Shown in pieces: positions 38,401 to 53,400 of a DNA stretch of 64,000 bases. Positions within the stretch are counted from its first letter, which is position 1, and each line of letters starts with the position of its first letter. The position numbers and the translations under genes were made by a program. The notes under the pieces were generated by a model. That model was given only the letters and a program-made list of their open reading frames with translations. It did not search any database and was not told where the DNA came from. This DNA comes from Chaetorhynchus papuensis (lineage: Eukaryota > Chordata > Aves > Passeriformes > Rhipiduridae): positions 113,526 to 177,525 of the forward strand of contig VWYX01000383.1 of NCBI GenBank assembly GCA_013396525.1, in the 5' to 3' direction.

Positions 38401-41400
38401 AGAGCTTCCCCACAACACCAGGGCTCAGCAGAACACGAAGCCCACGATGTAACAGGGCTGCTTAGTGCACTCCAAGGAGTAACACCACAGCTTTTAAAAT
38501 ACTACCAGCTGCCAGGAGAGGAGTCAACTGCTGTCAGCAGCAGTTCAAAGGTTTGGTTTGGTTTGGTTTGGTTTGGTTTGGTTTGGTTTGGTTTCTACAG
38601 GAAGCAGGGTTTGGTTTGGTTTGGTTTGGTTTGGTTTGGTTTGGTTTGGTTTGGTTTGGAAGGAAAAGCCTGGTTTTGTCTCACGTGGGTCAGCACTGAG
38701 GGATCCCCCCCCACAATCTGTGACACGTGATGTCCTGATATTGCAAGGGACACCCACAGAGGCCCCCCCCAGGCTCCCAAAGGCAAGGCAGGAGCCCCAC
38801 TCACCCCCTCAGCAGCTTGAAGAGCATGCAGCCCAGGGAGAACCAGTCGGCGCTGCTGTCGTAGGCTGTGCCCTTCTGCAGCACCTCGGGGGCCATGTAC
38901 CCGTGGGTTCCTCTGCAGAGCACAACAGCACAGAACATTCATTACATCCATCACAGAAATCATCCAAAATCGGTGTTCTCTCAGTAAGACAGCTCAGTTT
39001 GGAAAGAATTGATTTTAACAGTTTTATTTTGCTTCCAGTGGGTTTCACTGTGTGAGCACAGGGCACTCCTGAGCTCGGCCCTGGTTTTTTTTAGAAGCAG
39101 CCACCAGGTATTGCTTTTACCCTTGACATAAAACATATGGACTTTTTTTCAAGAAGCTATTGAATTGCAAATCTTTTAAGGTGTGACAGGCTGGAATTTC
39201 CCTTTTTGCATAAATTCCGAGACTCAATCAGGGCAATTGAGGACTTAAGAATAAAATGTGCCAGGTAAGATGTGAATCCACACACAACTCTGGGAATTCA
39301 GATCCAATGGCAAGAAAGGAACATAATTTGCCTCCAGTTCTAAGGAGATCCAGAAAGACAAAGACACAATAAATCCAGGATTTTAGTCAGTTTGGGAATA
39401 TTTAATTACCAGGTTGGGACAATTAAAGCAATCTGGTACTTTAACTCAGTCGGGTTCTTCTCTGAGCAGTGAATCATCCCAAAATAATGTGTCATCTCCC
39501 AGCCATGCCTACACATCAGCTGCTACAACTGTGCAGGAAAACAGGGAGAGGAGCCCGAAAAACCTCATTAGAGCCTCCAGCTCAGCAAGCCTGGGCCACA
39601 CAAGTGTCATTCCTCCCCTTCAGGCAAAGTTAAATGATAAAGACAAATTCAGGATGTATTTAGCACTACCTGTGCGTGCAGCAAAGCTCCCAGATTTAAT
39701 ACTTACACGCTGGCATGTGGCTTCTTTTTGGAAAAGTCACAAGCCAGCCCAAGGTCTGATATCCTCACGTGCCCATGTTCATCCAGCAGGATATTTGCAG
39801 GCTGGAAACCAACACAGGGAAGGTGAGTGCTTGGTATTGCCCAGCTGACACAAGTGCAAACTCTCACAGCACAGCAACTCAAATATCAATATTCCCTGGT
39901 AATTGGTAACTGCCCCTTTTTTTTTATTTCACATCAATAGACCAGGCACTTTGCAGATAAAAATCTACATTCTCCCAGAGCACTACCATCAACTCCACAG
40001 GTTATGAAAGACTGAATACCAGGAGAGAACAACAACCAGGCAAGGTCTGAAACACAAAGCAGGTAATAAATGAATAATCCATTCTGGCCTCAAGCTGCTC
40101 TTGGTTTCTTCACAGCAGGGTCTGTGTGTGGCTCTCACACCTTTAATTCTCAGTTTCTGGACAGATTTTCATCCCCTTGTGCTGTCACTTGGTCCAGGGA
40201 CCCTTCTCTGGCACCCGTCCTCGACTTCCCAGCAACTCCCCTGCTGTTGTCCCCCATCACACACACAGAGGACTCTTTCAGGGCTCCCAGAAATACATGA
40301 AATCCTCTAAATAATTCCCATCAGGGAGATAAGTAACACTGCACAGGATTTACTGTGACCCCCAGGAAGCCTCTCCCAGGCTGGTTAAACTGGATAAAGG
40401 CACAGATTAGAAGGACTTTGAAACCTTATTACAAAAACCAGGCAGATAAAGAAATAATCCTGCCAAGGGAAGGTTTCAGGTGAGGTAATCCATGAAGTGA
40501 TCCGTGGGGCTGTGGGGATGCAGGCACCCACCAACCATTACCTTCAGGTCTCTGTACACCACGAAGCGATTGTGCATGTGCTCTAACCCCAGGATGATTT
40601 CAGTAGCATAAAACCTCATCTCTTTTTCAGAAAACACTCCGTGCTGGGAGAGGTGGTAGTGCAAATCTCCTCCTGAAACGAGCAGAATTGAGATGTTACT
40701 AAATGAACAGTAAAATCTCCCCCTGCAGGCAGACGGGGTGACACTGTGGGGGAACAGCAGAGCTTTTGTAGGTTCTTATCACCTGTGGAGCACACAGCCC
40801 CACCCTCTCTGCAAGTCTACAAGTGGTGACAAAAGAGCTGAGAAAGTTCACCCAGAGATTTGATCGGCCTGAAGCTCCATTTTAAAATGCATTTATTTCA
40901 TAAACATTTGCATTCAGTGAGTAATCCAGCAGAGGACTTCCACACATTGTTACCACACATTGGTTTGTGGAGAGCTGAATAAATCAGCTCACAGCATCAT
41001 CATCATCATCATCATCATCATCCTCCTGCCAAAATTCCTGTACCAGCACCGCCATCATCATCATCATCATCATCATCTGCACAAGTCCTGCTTACCATTC
41101 ATGAGGTCCAGAATGAAGCAGAGCTTGTCAGGGGTGTGGAAGGCATAGGTCATACAGACTATAAAAGGGCAGTCCTGCAAGGGAAGAGCAAAGAGGTTTC
41201 ACCTCGGGCAACGAGCAAAGTGTGACTTAGGAAAGCTAAAAATACATCTGGTGTTTTTTTCCCCTGCTATTTGCCAGTATTCCCAAGTTCTATCCTCACT
41301 CCTGGTAACTCCTGTGCCCCCAGGAGGGCCCTGCCCGGGTGACAGTGAAGGTGTTCGGCTCCCAGCAGCATTTCCAACAGAGGATTGAAGGAACGTGGAC

Positions 41401-44400
41401 ACTCCAGGCAGGAATTTGGGATTCTGGAGCGTTACAATGTCCAGGAAGCAGCAACAGCAACATCCAGATCATGCAAAACACACAACATGAGGAGGGTGGG
41501 ATCAGGTTTAGGAGGTCAGAGCAGAGCAGCCAGGGCAGGGATGGGTTATACCCCACCTCCAGATGCACCTGGAACCTCAATTCACCCCATGGTTAAGACA
41601 AGCAGCCATAAAAAAATTCCACTGGGAAAACACATCTTTATTCCCAGTGTGCTGTACCTCCAGGACACACACTCAAAACCCCACGGAAGGAGCTGGCAGA
41701 TCTTCCTCTGCACTGGGCCTGTGCTGGATTGCAAGGGCTAATTCCTAACTATGGAATTGCTAACGTTGGAAAAGCCCTCTGAGATCATCGAGTCCATCCC
41801 CCAGCACTGCCAAGGCCACCACCTAACCCATGTCCCCAAGTGCCACATCCACACATCTCTTAAATCCTTCCTGGGATGTGACTCCACCACTGCCCTGGGC
41901 AGCTGTGCCAGGGCTGGAGAAGCCTTTCCATGAAGAATGGAACTGCTTTTGGTCCTGCTGGCCACACTACTGCTGATACAAGCCAGGAGGCTCTTGGGGG
42001 TGGCTATCACTTCATCAACTCCTTCTCCAAAGCTGTATGGGACGGAATCATGGAATGCTTTGGGCTGGGAGGGACTTTAAAGCTCATTTTGTTACAGCTG
42101 GGCAGGGACACCTTCCAGGGAAGGCCGTGGCACAAAACCAGGGCTGTCTGGTGAGTCTGCAGTGAACCCTCCAGGAATGGCCGTGCTGCCCCATCCCAAA
42201 GCTCCAAGGGGGGCAGGGAGACGATCCCAGAGGAGCCCAGGACACCCCGCAGGAAGCAGAGCGTGGCCTCACGTGACTCCACCAGCGCGCTCGGCGTCGG
42301 ACAAGGGAAAGCTCCGGGAACCTCTGACAGGAACTCGCTCCCTTCCCAATTTAGAAACGGCAAAACACGGCGGCCTTGGGCTCCGGAGAGAGGAAAGGGA
42401 GGGACAGGGACACTTCAGAGCCCCCTTCATCCTTCCACGAGGTTCAAAGAGAAAGGTTTTAGACCTGGCTGGAACCCTAGGGACCCCCACAGTGCTTGGG
42501 TACATCCCACCCTGCTCCAAACCCAAGTGCACTTCGTGTTTCGTTCACCCCAAACGCTCCCTGCAGAGGGGAGGGATGGGTGTGAAACACCTGCACAACA
42601 GCCAGGAAAAAAAAAAGCCAAATTCCTAAATGGCCCTAGAAATAAGGAGCCTGATGTGGTGTCTAACAGAAGATACCACCTCTGGTTATGAACTCTGTGC
42701 TGGGGACTATTGTAGCTGCCACTTAACTTCACAATAGCAGCTTTAGCAGAATTATTAACTTAATTTCCTGCATCGACTGGGTAATTCAGAAGTGTCCCCA
42801 AGCAGGGCTCCTAAAATTTCAGAGCAATCTAATTACCCAGAAGGATTTAGTGGCAGAATTTGAACACCACACATAGACAAATAAAAGGGTTTTTTTTCTA
42901 CACCAGAACATAGCTTGCCTATATTTCTATGGATTTGAAAAAACGAAAAGTTATCTGGAAGTGTAAATGTGATGCATAACTCATTTTTGTGCAAGCATTC
43001 CTAATTTCATCACTACCCTTTCCCTGCTTAACAGAGAGAAAAACTGTACTGCAGTATTCTCCTGACACAAAAACCACAGCAAAAGAGTATTTTACAGCAT
43101 AAAAATTAAAAAAAAACCCACCCTACAGTTATTTTTTAAAGGACACATAAAGCAATAAAACCAATTTCCCAGGAGAGCAATTCTTCATTGCAGTCAAGTT
43201 TCTGCTCTGATGAAAATAAGCAACATTATGACATTAATGTGTGAATTAAGACCAGTTTGGAAAGAGTTCCTTACATCCAAACAATCCTGGATTGAGTCCA
43301 GAGAACTGCTGAAATCAAATCTGTGGTAATAAATCATTGGGAAGGGAAAAAAAAAATATCAGAGCAACCATAAAAATGAAGTAGAAATGTGATATTTTAA
43401 AGACATTAGCACATTAAAAAGTGCTCTAGGAGGAAACCTTTGGTTCTGACTCTTCCCTGAAAGCCAAGCACTCGGCTTTGGGGCACAAAGTGACAGCAAA
43501 GAGGGGACAAAAGGTGTTCAGAGCACAGAGCAGCTGTGTCCCATTTCAACTGGAGGGCAGCTCTGTCCTGATGTGTCAACTCAAACACGTGAAAACCAAG
43601 TACCACTTCTGCTCCAAAAAACCAGATTATTGATCTCAGACCCACCTCATGGTGAGTAGGACTCCTGGGCTGGCCTGGGCAGGGATAACTGAGGACGTTC
43701 TAGGATTCTGTGATTGTATTTCTCATCCCTTGGAGGGAATCTTGAATCAAATGATCTCGAGAACATCTGGGTAAGGCGGCTGAACTGCTGAGGTTTTTGA
43801 GAAGGAAAAAAAACTGGGAGCCACAACAGAGAAGAAGCCCTGCACGGCCCCCTGGTCTTGCAACAGACAGATGGAATGATCCCCTCCTACCCTCAGGAGA
43901 TTCGTGGAATAACCACTTCCTTCCCCAAACAGCACCTTGGGCCTGGCTGGTTTCGTAGGGTCCATCCCCGCCTTGGTGATTTCCATGTCCCAGTTTTTCG
44001 AGCAGAAATCAGGCAAACACTGGCTACTACAGAAATTAAATATTTAACAGAAAGTAAACTCTTTTCCCTACTCTGTGACCTTCCAAGGATTTCACAACGC
44101 CTTCCCAGCCTGCAGGTCTGTGTGGGAGGGGAAGACAGGGGCCTGCGCCTTGCAGAAGAGGAAACCCAAAGCTCAGTGACAGTTTGTCCCTGTTACACCA
44201 CAGTGACACAGCAAAGACACCGAGGGAGACTGAGCCCTGCAGAGCCCAGTTTGGTGTCCCCAGGCCCATCCAAGAGGCTCCAGATGCTCTGCAGAGGTGC
44301 CTGTTGCACTCCTGAACCCACGCAAAGCCGCTCTCACCACGCAGCCACGGCCGACGCCAGCACGGGAGCTCCCTGCTGCTGCAGGATTGCTGGGGAATGC

Positions 44401-47400
44401 CAGAGCTTTAGGTGGATGAACAGAGCTGATTACACAACCAGCTGTGTCATCTGCACAGCTGTTAGGATGTGTTCTGCAGAGACATCTGGGTTCCCAGTTA
44501 AATGACTAATTGTACTGGGATGAACTTTCCCAGTTCCATCCTGCTCCGGGCAGCGCTGAACTCCTGTCCCTGGGCACAGCACGTGCCACTCCAGCCCCCC
44601 AGCTTCCCTGCAGGGATTGAAGGAATTCTCTTATTCCACCACTTTCAAACCTATCTCATCCTGAATATTCCAAGTGCTCCAGCCTCTGCTGCCCAGGTGT
44701 AGCTGACCTGAATGAGCAGCACTTTGTACAAAAGCTCTCTTCAAAGTCTTTCAGATTTCTGAGAATCTGAAAGAAACGTCACTCTAATGAGCTGATAATC
44801 CTTAATGAAAGAAAGAAATGGTTCCTCCTGCTGCTCCCCCTGCTCAGAGCCCCACTGTGTGCTGGCCTGTGAGAAAACTGCCTCCACCAGCAGCTCCTGA
44901 ACTGTTTTCTCTTCTAATCTCTAGACATGCAAATTCACACTCAGTGCTGGAGCCACAGAATCACAAATTGAAGTTAATGGGACAATTATTACTCATTTCC
45001 CTCGATTTCTTGTCTAGTCTCTGCTACAGACCTACTCCCCACTGGTTTTCAGGAATCCTGACACACGTGGACAAGCCTCAACTTATCCCTGGTGAAAACA
45101 GATAAGTTGATTAAAAAGTCTGAATGGATAAATCACAGATCCCAGAATGGTTTGGGTGGGAATGGACCTTAAAGTTCACTCAACTCCACCCCACAAGGCA
45201 GGGACACCCTCCACTATCCCAGGTTGCTCCAAGCCCCATCCAGCCTGACCATGGACACTTCCAGGGATCCAGGGGCAGCCACAGCTTCTCTGGGCACCCT
45301 GTGCCAGGGCCTCACCATCCTCACTGGGAAGAATACCTTCCTAATATCCCATCTAATCCTGCCCTCTGGCAGTGAGAAGCCATTCCCCCTTACCCCAAGT
45401 TCCTCTCCAGCTCTCCTGGAGCCCCTTTAGGCACTGGAAGGGGCTCTAAGGTCTCCCTGGAGCTTTGGCTCAGTGGTGGCCGTGCTGGGATAATGCCTGG
45501 ACTCGAGGATCTTCAAGGTCTGTCCCACAGAAAAGATCCTCTGATCTCTGGGGACACAGCCCTGGGCCCTGAGAAGAAATCCCACTGTTTGCTCTCGGCC
45601 CCTGCAGGGAATTCTGCTCTTTGCACAGCTCCTGTACGAGCCTGGAACAAAACCACCGACGATTCCTCCTCGTTCCTCCCGTGTCTGCTGGGAACGGGGG
45701 CTGTGCTCCCACACTGAGTGTTTAATTCATGCACCACGAGGTGAGGGAAATGAACCTTCCTGCCAGCATCACCCGTAGCCATGGCAACCACGGTGTCACT
45801 GCAACGAGGGCAGAGCCACCTCCAATCCTGCCTGCAATTTCTGTGAGCCCAACACACCTCAGTGACCCCAGGGCTGGGCAGCCAGCACCAAGCAGGTGCT
45901 GGATTTTTGCACAGACCAGTGATGGTTTCAACTTTAACCAGATTTTAATTTTAATTAACCCAATTTTAATGCAATTTATAAAGAGAATAGATGGGCAGAC
46001 AGGCTTGGTACACCCTGACTCAGCTGAAGTACACCAAACCCAAAAACTGGATATCAGAGTGACAGGAAAGGGAGGATCAGCTGGAGTTTTCTCTGCAGTA
46101 GCACTTTAGATTCTACTAAAGCACTACGTAACCAGAGCAAAAAAAAGAAATCTTTTTTACAAGACAGAATCGTGTTTTGGAAAAGTTTCAAACAGAAACA
46201 GTTAAAAAAAAGATATTTAAAAAGTCAGGAGGATGAATTAGCTCAGAAATGGGCACTCCCCCCTCAAGCCTCTGCAGCAAAGATCTCATTCTGTAGGACC
46301 CAAATGGATCAAGCAAGTTTGGTTTTCCCTTCTCATTTCAGACACATTGCAAAGATCAGGGGGAGGCTCCAGGGGGGGTTAATTTTCACACGTGGGGGTT
46401 AATTTTTGCATGTCACACAACGGAATTGATGGAATATGCATCATATGCAACAGCTTTTCCATTACATGGAAGAAAGAAAGAGTAACAAATAGTGATACTT
46501 ACTCCTGTACTGACAAGAGACAGCATAATTCTTTCATTTAAGGCTAATGTTTCTCCTTGCTTCATCTTAATTCTCTTCTTATCTAAACATTTCATTGCAT
46601 ACCTGAGGAAAAAAAAAAACAACAATTCAGAAAAAGCACAAAAAACTCCTTTATCAGTACTATTCACCTGCAGCCAGGCCATGCACATTTACAGGGTCCT
46701 GTAAGCAAGAAAGACTAAAAGACCTAAACCCAGGACTAAAACCATCATTTCAGGCTAAACATGAAACCTCCCAAACCTCCCAGAATTAACACATTTCCAG
46801 CAGAAGCCTCCTCACAAGAGAAATGTGCTCTAACAAATAATTCCATGTCCAAGCCATCACAGTGAGATAGGAATTACACAGCGTATATTCATTTTCTCAT
46901 ACCTACAAGCAAGGATCTGCCACAGGAATTAAATAACAGAAACTCTGTTATGGTTCCATTTAATTCCAACAGTTTCAATCCTACCAGGAAAGCAATATCT
47001 TCTTGAACACACACTGAGTTTTATATATATATAACTTTTTTTTTCCCCCCCTAATTTTCTTTCTACTCAGAAAAAGGTCAGATACACACAAGAAAGCTTT
47101 TTTAGTCTCCTACCATCTGTGCTACCACAAATTAATAAAATTTTGCTCACAAAGGATGTTACCCTAACAACCACCAACCACAGGAGGATATGATACAGGC
47201 TGGGTGTTTTTCCAAGACGTTGGGTGAGTTCATTAATAGACATCAGTGAGAAGGACACTTGTGCTCCTCCACAGAAGACTCCCAGCCATGGGCACCCATG
47301 GATTTTTAGGAAGACACCACGTTACAGCAGTGCTTCGATGCCCACCTGCCTCACTGTGCCAGCCCCGCGGCTTCACCTCGGCTCCTGCTCCCAAAAACAG

Positions 47401-50400
47401 TCACGTCATCCCTGACATCAGTGTGCTGGGAGTGGGGGAGTGAGGGTGAATTTGAAGTTTCCAGACTGGGAATATTATTCATGTGTTCTTGCTGAGGAGT
47501 CGGTGAAGGGTGGGTAAAAATAACCCCTGACTCTGCCCTGATCGGAGAGAGGGACTGGGGATGTTTGAGGCTGATGGAAATCACAGAATCACCGAATGGT
47601 TTGGGTGGGAAGGGACCTTAAATTCATCCAGTGCCACCCCCTGCCATGAGCAGGGACACCTTCCACTCTCCCACGTTGCTCCAAGCCCCGTCCAACCTGG
47701 CCCTGGGCACTTCCAGGGATGGGGCAGCCACAGCTTCTCTGGGAACCTGTCCCAAATCAAGTCTGTCCCTGTCCTGCTGCCCCTCTCCCTGGAATGCTGG
47801 CTGCATCCTGCTCCTGGCCCCTCTCTAGAGGTCCTTGCAGGGGTGGTTGGCAGAAGCCTCGGGTGTGTGGGTGCTCAGGGAACACTGCTGGTGTTACCTG
47901 GGAGGGAGGGGAGGCTTCCCACGCTCCTTGCAGGCTCTAAGTGCAGCAGAGGCAGCCATCTAGAGGGGATGGGATCTGGGTTAGGGATGGGCACACAGGT
48001 TTGGATCAAGAAAGAATTAAACCAAACCTCTACCCAGAAGCTGAACCTCGTGTAAACTTGGGCTTCAAATTTGGAAAAGAAGGTTGGTTTTCCCACATTT
48101 CACTTCCCTTTGCTCTGTTTTTACCTGATAAAACCTGTCCTTTGCTTCACTTTTCCTGTCCTCACTTCCTAAGGTTTATCCACCTCCTGCCAGAGCCCTA
48201 CTCAGACACAGAGAGGGCTGGGACTCTGAGAACTGCCTGCTGAGTGTGCCTCAAGCTAAATAAAATGTTTATTTTTGTACATGGACAAATGAATGAATTC
48301 TACATGGGCAAAAAGTACCAAAGCAAGAATAAAGCCAGCCTTGTTAGTAAGGGTATTAATATAAATACTTTTAGTCACTGCAGAAATACTGAATATAAGA
48401 ATAGCAACATTAAGATGTCTTCCACTTGTTCCGAGTCAGAAGTTTATTATTGTCAGGGGTGTCAGGCACACACAAGTGCCAGGGGAGCCAGCTGGAACCA
48501 GAGACAGGGCACCTCACACACCTCCTGCTCACTTGGAAGGGAAATGTTTAACGATGGGCTGTGGACTAAAAGAGTTAGGAGAAAAGCAAAATGAAAGGGT
48601 GGGGTGTAAAGAAATGGATTGATACTGAGATCAACTGCTGAAATCCATGCCCAGCTGTTCAGATCAGAACATCACGGGACAACGATGCCTAGAAATGGAA
48701 ATCTGACAATCAGGGGAGGCGTGTGAATGGTGAGATCACAAAATGAATAAAAAACCACCCAGGGCTGACCCTGGAGTTCCCATGGAGAGCTCTGGGAAGC
48801 ACAAGCCCAGCACTGGGATATCCCCTTCCAAATGGCAGCAGGGATTGCTGCTTTCACCACACAGGGGGCAGGCACTGATGCAATTCCCCACATCGGGAAC
48901 AGCACACTGGCAACGGGCCCTGGCACAGCTCTGCACTGGGGACAGGCTCCTGCAGCACCCCCAGCTCCCCCTGGAGCAGGTGACACCTGAGCAGCCACCA
49001 AGGCTTCCACAGGAACATCCCTCTGCCCTGGCAGCCTCTGATCCAGGGAATTGCTGGAGCACACACCTGATTTTAAGACATGTGCACTTTCCAGACATTT
49101 CCACATTTCCCCGTGCCCACAGGAGCTGTGTGAGACTGAGCCCCTGCACGGCACGGAACAGGATCCAAGAGCAAACTGAGCCTCCAGTGAGCCAGGAATC
49201 AGAACCTCTGGGGATAAAACTGCATCCCAAAAAACTTCCCAGCAACGTGACGCTGCTTTCCAGTGGTTTCCTAAGAAATGATTAGAAGGATTTCCTTACT
49301 AGTCCAGAGTTTATGACCACCTCTGCCACAGAGCGTGTGATACTCACATTTTTCCAGTGTCTGCTTTTCTGCAGCCGTACACTTCACCAAATCCCCCTCT
49401 TCCTATTATTCTATGTACACTAAAATCATTCATGGTCAGCTGCAAATGGAAAACAGAAAGGACAAAACAAAACCTTCATTTTTCAGCATTCAAAAAACTT
49501 TACTGTGAAAGCATCTAAATGATCCATGAGTGTGTTGAGATCTTCAACTCTAATTCAACAGCATTTTTTGTGTTGGAAAAGCAGCCCCTTCTTGCTGATA
49601 TTTCCATGTGAAGTAGGAATATGGGGAATGAGGCTGTTCCCAAAAACTGCCAGTCTCATTCAAGGCTATTTTTACAGCCCAGGTTGTCACAGAGAAGTGC
49701 AGAGGGACAAAAGCAGAGGCCAAGGGAAGGGGCTCAGAGGGTGCAGAAGTGGAGTGGGAAAGGGAGACGGACGAGGATCGAGGCTGCTGAAGAGCAGCAA
49801 TTCTGGCAGTTCAGCTCTTTGAGCCATTAAAAAATCAAAATTCTATTAAGAGAGGAAGGCAGAGGGGACGTCCAGACAGGAATCATCAGGGCTGTGCCTA
49901 AGAATAGCAGAGCAGTGACATCCACCACCCTCCTTAATGAGGCCTTTGCAGAGCAGGATTCGAAACTGAACATTCTCTTTCCTGTATCAGCCTCTGACAA
50001 GATAAATATACTTGTAAGTACTTACATGAATATTTAGCTCTACATTTTTCCATTGACAAAATCTAGTAAACTTGTCACTGCAAAAGAGGAAAAAAAAAAA
50101 AAGAAAAAAAAGTTTAAAAGTTGTCTGAGACTATTGTGCAGAGTATTACAGGAAATGTCAAGACTCTGATATTTAAAATCTTGTCTGAGCTAGGGCGTGG
50201 GGTGGTATTTAATAAATGACAGCCTTCCTTTCACCAACTGTAATCTTACCCCCACCAAGAAAAACAATTCCTAGGCAGAGCACACTCCATGTTTTACATC
50301 CTTGGGAGAGGAAGAGAGCAGATAACCTTATCCCTGGAAGTGCTCAGCGTGCCCCCACATCTCTCTCGCAGGGTTTTCAACCATTCAAAGATGGGTTTCA

Positions 50401-53400
50401 ATTTTTAAACAACTTCATTTGGAACTAACAAACATTTAAATTACATCAAGAGGAAGATAATGGTAAGAAAACAGAGGCAGCTTGATTTATGTTAATGAAC
50501 CTCCATATACTCCAAGGAACGTTTTAAACTCGTTGTATCTTAAAATAGGAAAAAAACATCAGCAATACCACAGGCTTTTGGGGGAAAAAAATAAATAAAA
50601 TAGTTGCTTATTCCTACATGAATAATTAAGTATTTATTTCCAAAGTAAGAAATAACAGCTTTATGGAGGCATTTTTATAATTATCACAGAATGGCACCAA
50701 AGCAGTTTAGAGAGTGCATTTGAGTGTTGCTGGGTGGCAGCTGAGCTTTCCAGAGCCTGACACAGGAGCAGGAGAGGGCTGCTCTTCTGAGCCAGCCTGG
50801 TGCCTTCAATCCTTTATTACACCTTCATTTCAAGGGGCCCAGTCCCAGATGGGCACAGAGAATATCCCCAAAACCTCAATTCTGCCTTCTCACACCTTGG
50901 AGCCCAAACTCAACCTCTCCCTGCCTGGACTGAGAAATCCCTCGGCTTTCCAGCTGTTCCACTCCCACATCCTGACACTGCTCAGGACATCCCACCAAGC
51001 TGGGTATTTACAAAGCTTGCTGATAAATTCCAGCTGATTAATGGTGTATTAATACCCATTTTTAGCCTTATTTACAGCAGTCCTGAAGGGGCCTGGCTTC
51101 CCACTACATTAGGCAGCTAATTCAGGTTATATTCCATGTTCATACCTTTCCATAAATTTCTGAAATATTTTTCCTCGGAGACTATCACAAATTTCTTCTA
51201 TATATGGCTAAAAAGGGTGAGGAAACACAATTAGTGTTTAAGCAGACAAAAAATGGCTTTTTTCAATCCCATCCATTACAGAGAACTCTCATTGGCCCCA
51301 CACAGCTGCAGCACATCCTGAGCTGTCCTTAAGAAGCCTCAACAAAGCATTTTAGCTTTATTTGGCTTTTGGAATCTGAGCAGGTGTCCTGAAGTCAAAC
51401 ATGAAGTATTTTCATGAGCTAGAAAACCTTCAGGGTTTGACAGGGGCAGGGGTGTGGGGGCAAAAAAGTTTAAAAAGTTCTTCTTTTTTTTTTTTTTTTT
51501 AATGCATTTAAACAATAAATTGTCACTCCTGTGGAATCCAAACTTCCCAGAGCTGCTCCCTCATCTTTGTGGTGCTTCTCTCCTCTCTGCCCTTGCTGAG
51601 AGATCAGCACCTTGAAATCACAGGTGACTTTTTCCAGGGAAATCCCTCCCATGGGTGTGTGAGGGCCCAACCTCCCCCCAGCACTGCAATCACCACATGG
51701 CAACAGCCAGAACAGCTCAGGAGCACAAGAGAGATCAGGCAGGGGCAACCTCCACATTTTCTCAGCATATAAAAATACATCAGATTTAGATTCGAGCTTA
51801 CAAACACCCCCAGGATGGATAAGACAATTTCTCCACTGCTGCAGCTCAGTTCACCCTGACAGGATGAGCATCTTCCTGATGGGAAGTGATTTACTCCAAA
51901 TCATTTAATGGCTTAAAATTACACAACTATAAAAACTCTTCTGTTCACACACACCAAGGTATAGTTTGCTTTCCTAAATGGGCTTGAAAATATTATGGGG
52001 AAGAAGAGCAAAATTGTCATTTTGACTTGGAAAAGCATTTCAATCCCACTTACAGCAGAAAATATGTACCAGTCCCATTTATTCTGTCTCTTTAAATAAT
52101 ATCTACAAAGTCACTTTCTGTCAGAGAAGCTGAACGTTCAGACTGTGAAAGCTCACCTGGAAAAGGCTGGCTGGCACTTGTTTCTTGGCTAAATGTGTTT
52201 GTACATGATCTACAGCTTGTTTTGAGAAAGGCTTTTGGAAAAGAAAAAGAAAGATTTCAAACAGTTGGAACTGGCAGGAGTTTCATTTCAGGTCACAGCA
52301 CTGTTGTTCTTCTCCTCACATGGAAACACCGACCCCAGGGGGAATCAATGGGGCCTCCCACAGGTGTATTAGAGTGAATTTTAGTGTGAAATGTGCAGAA
52401 TGATCCAATAACAGGATTAATCTGAAGCAGAAAGGCAGGAGAGGGAGAGATGAAGAGGAGGAAGGTAAAAATCAAAGGGGGTGATGATCCTCCTTTAACA
52501 AATCCATGAAAAATCCCATTTACAGGCCCAGCTCCAGAGCCAGAAGCAGACATGGACTTTTTACCAATAAAATAATGCATTTTGTCGAAAAAAACCCCAA
52601 AAAACCCACTTAAGCCTTCCTCCCAAAGCATGACACCACCCTGCCAATCCTTCTTTCAAATGAGAGCACGTGAAACTGTTAAGAACAGAGCAGTGGGCAC
52701 AAACTTCAGCTGGAGACAAGGTGTACTTTCAGTGACTTTAGCCACATCTCTGAACACACACCCTGCACTTAATTCCATCCTTTTGGAAACAGAGATTTAG
52801 CCTAAAGAAACATAAACCAGATGCATCTCCTGATACTCCCTTGGCGTGCCAAATTTTAAGGAAAATTGCAGCACACCACCAACTTTTACACCTTGAAAAA
52901 GAGGAAAAATAAGATAAAAAAAGCTATATGCGAGATTTGGCCAAACCCAGAGCAGCCTGTGGATGGGAACAGCAGATGTGTTGCACCATCCCTGCTGCCA
53001 GGCAGGGGGGAAAAGGGCAGGATACCCACGTGGGAACAGGAGAGCAGCTCCTTCATGATGTAGGTGTCGTAGATCTGCCGGCTCCGCGACAGCCGCTCCT
53101 CCTCCGAGTCCAGCTTCTCGTACTCCTTGATCTGCAAGCACACACCACTCATTTTCTACTGATTTCTCACTCATTGGGTCAAAACAGGACTCAGGCTGGA
53201 GTTTTAATTTATCCTGTTCTCTATTCAGGAAAAATCACCCGCAACAAGTGACTCCAGCACAGTTATAGTGGAGATTTCTCTTTCATATTGGGATTTTCCA
53301 GCCCTGGCACAGCTGGCACTGGTGGAGTCCTCATCCCTGCAGGGATTTAACAGGATGTGGCACTTGGGGACATGCTCAGAGGTGGCCTTGGCAGTGCTAA

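Noticed and set aside
43688..43730. Short CR1-like terminus (GGATTCTGTGATTG)
   Set aside because: Too short and diverged to call with confidence.
46990..47035. TATATATATA run as a promoter or microsatellite
   Set aside because: Only five dinucleotide units inside a GRK3 intron; nothing supports a function.
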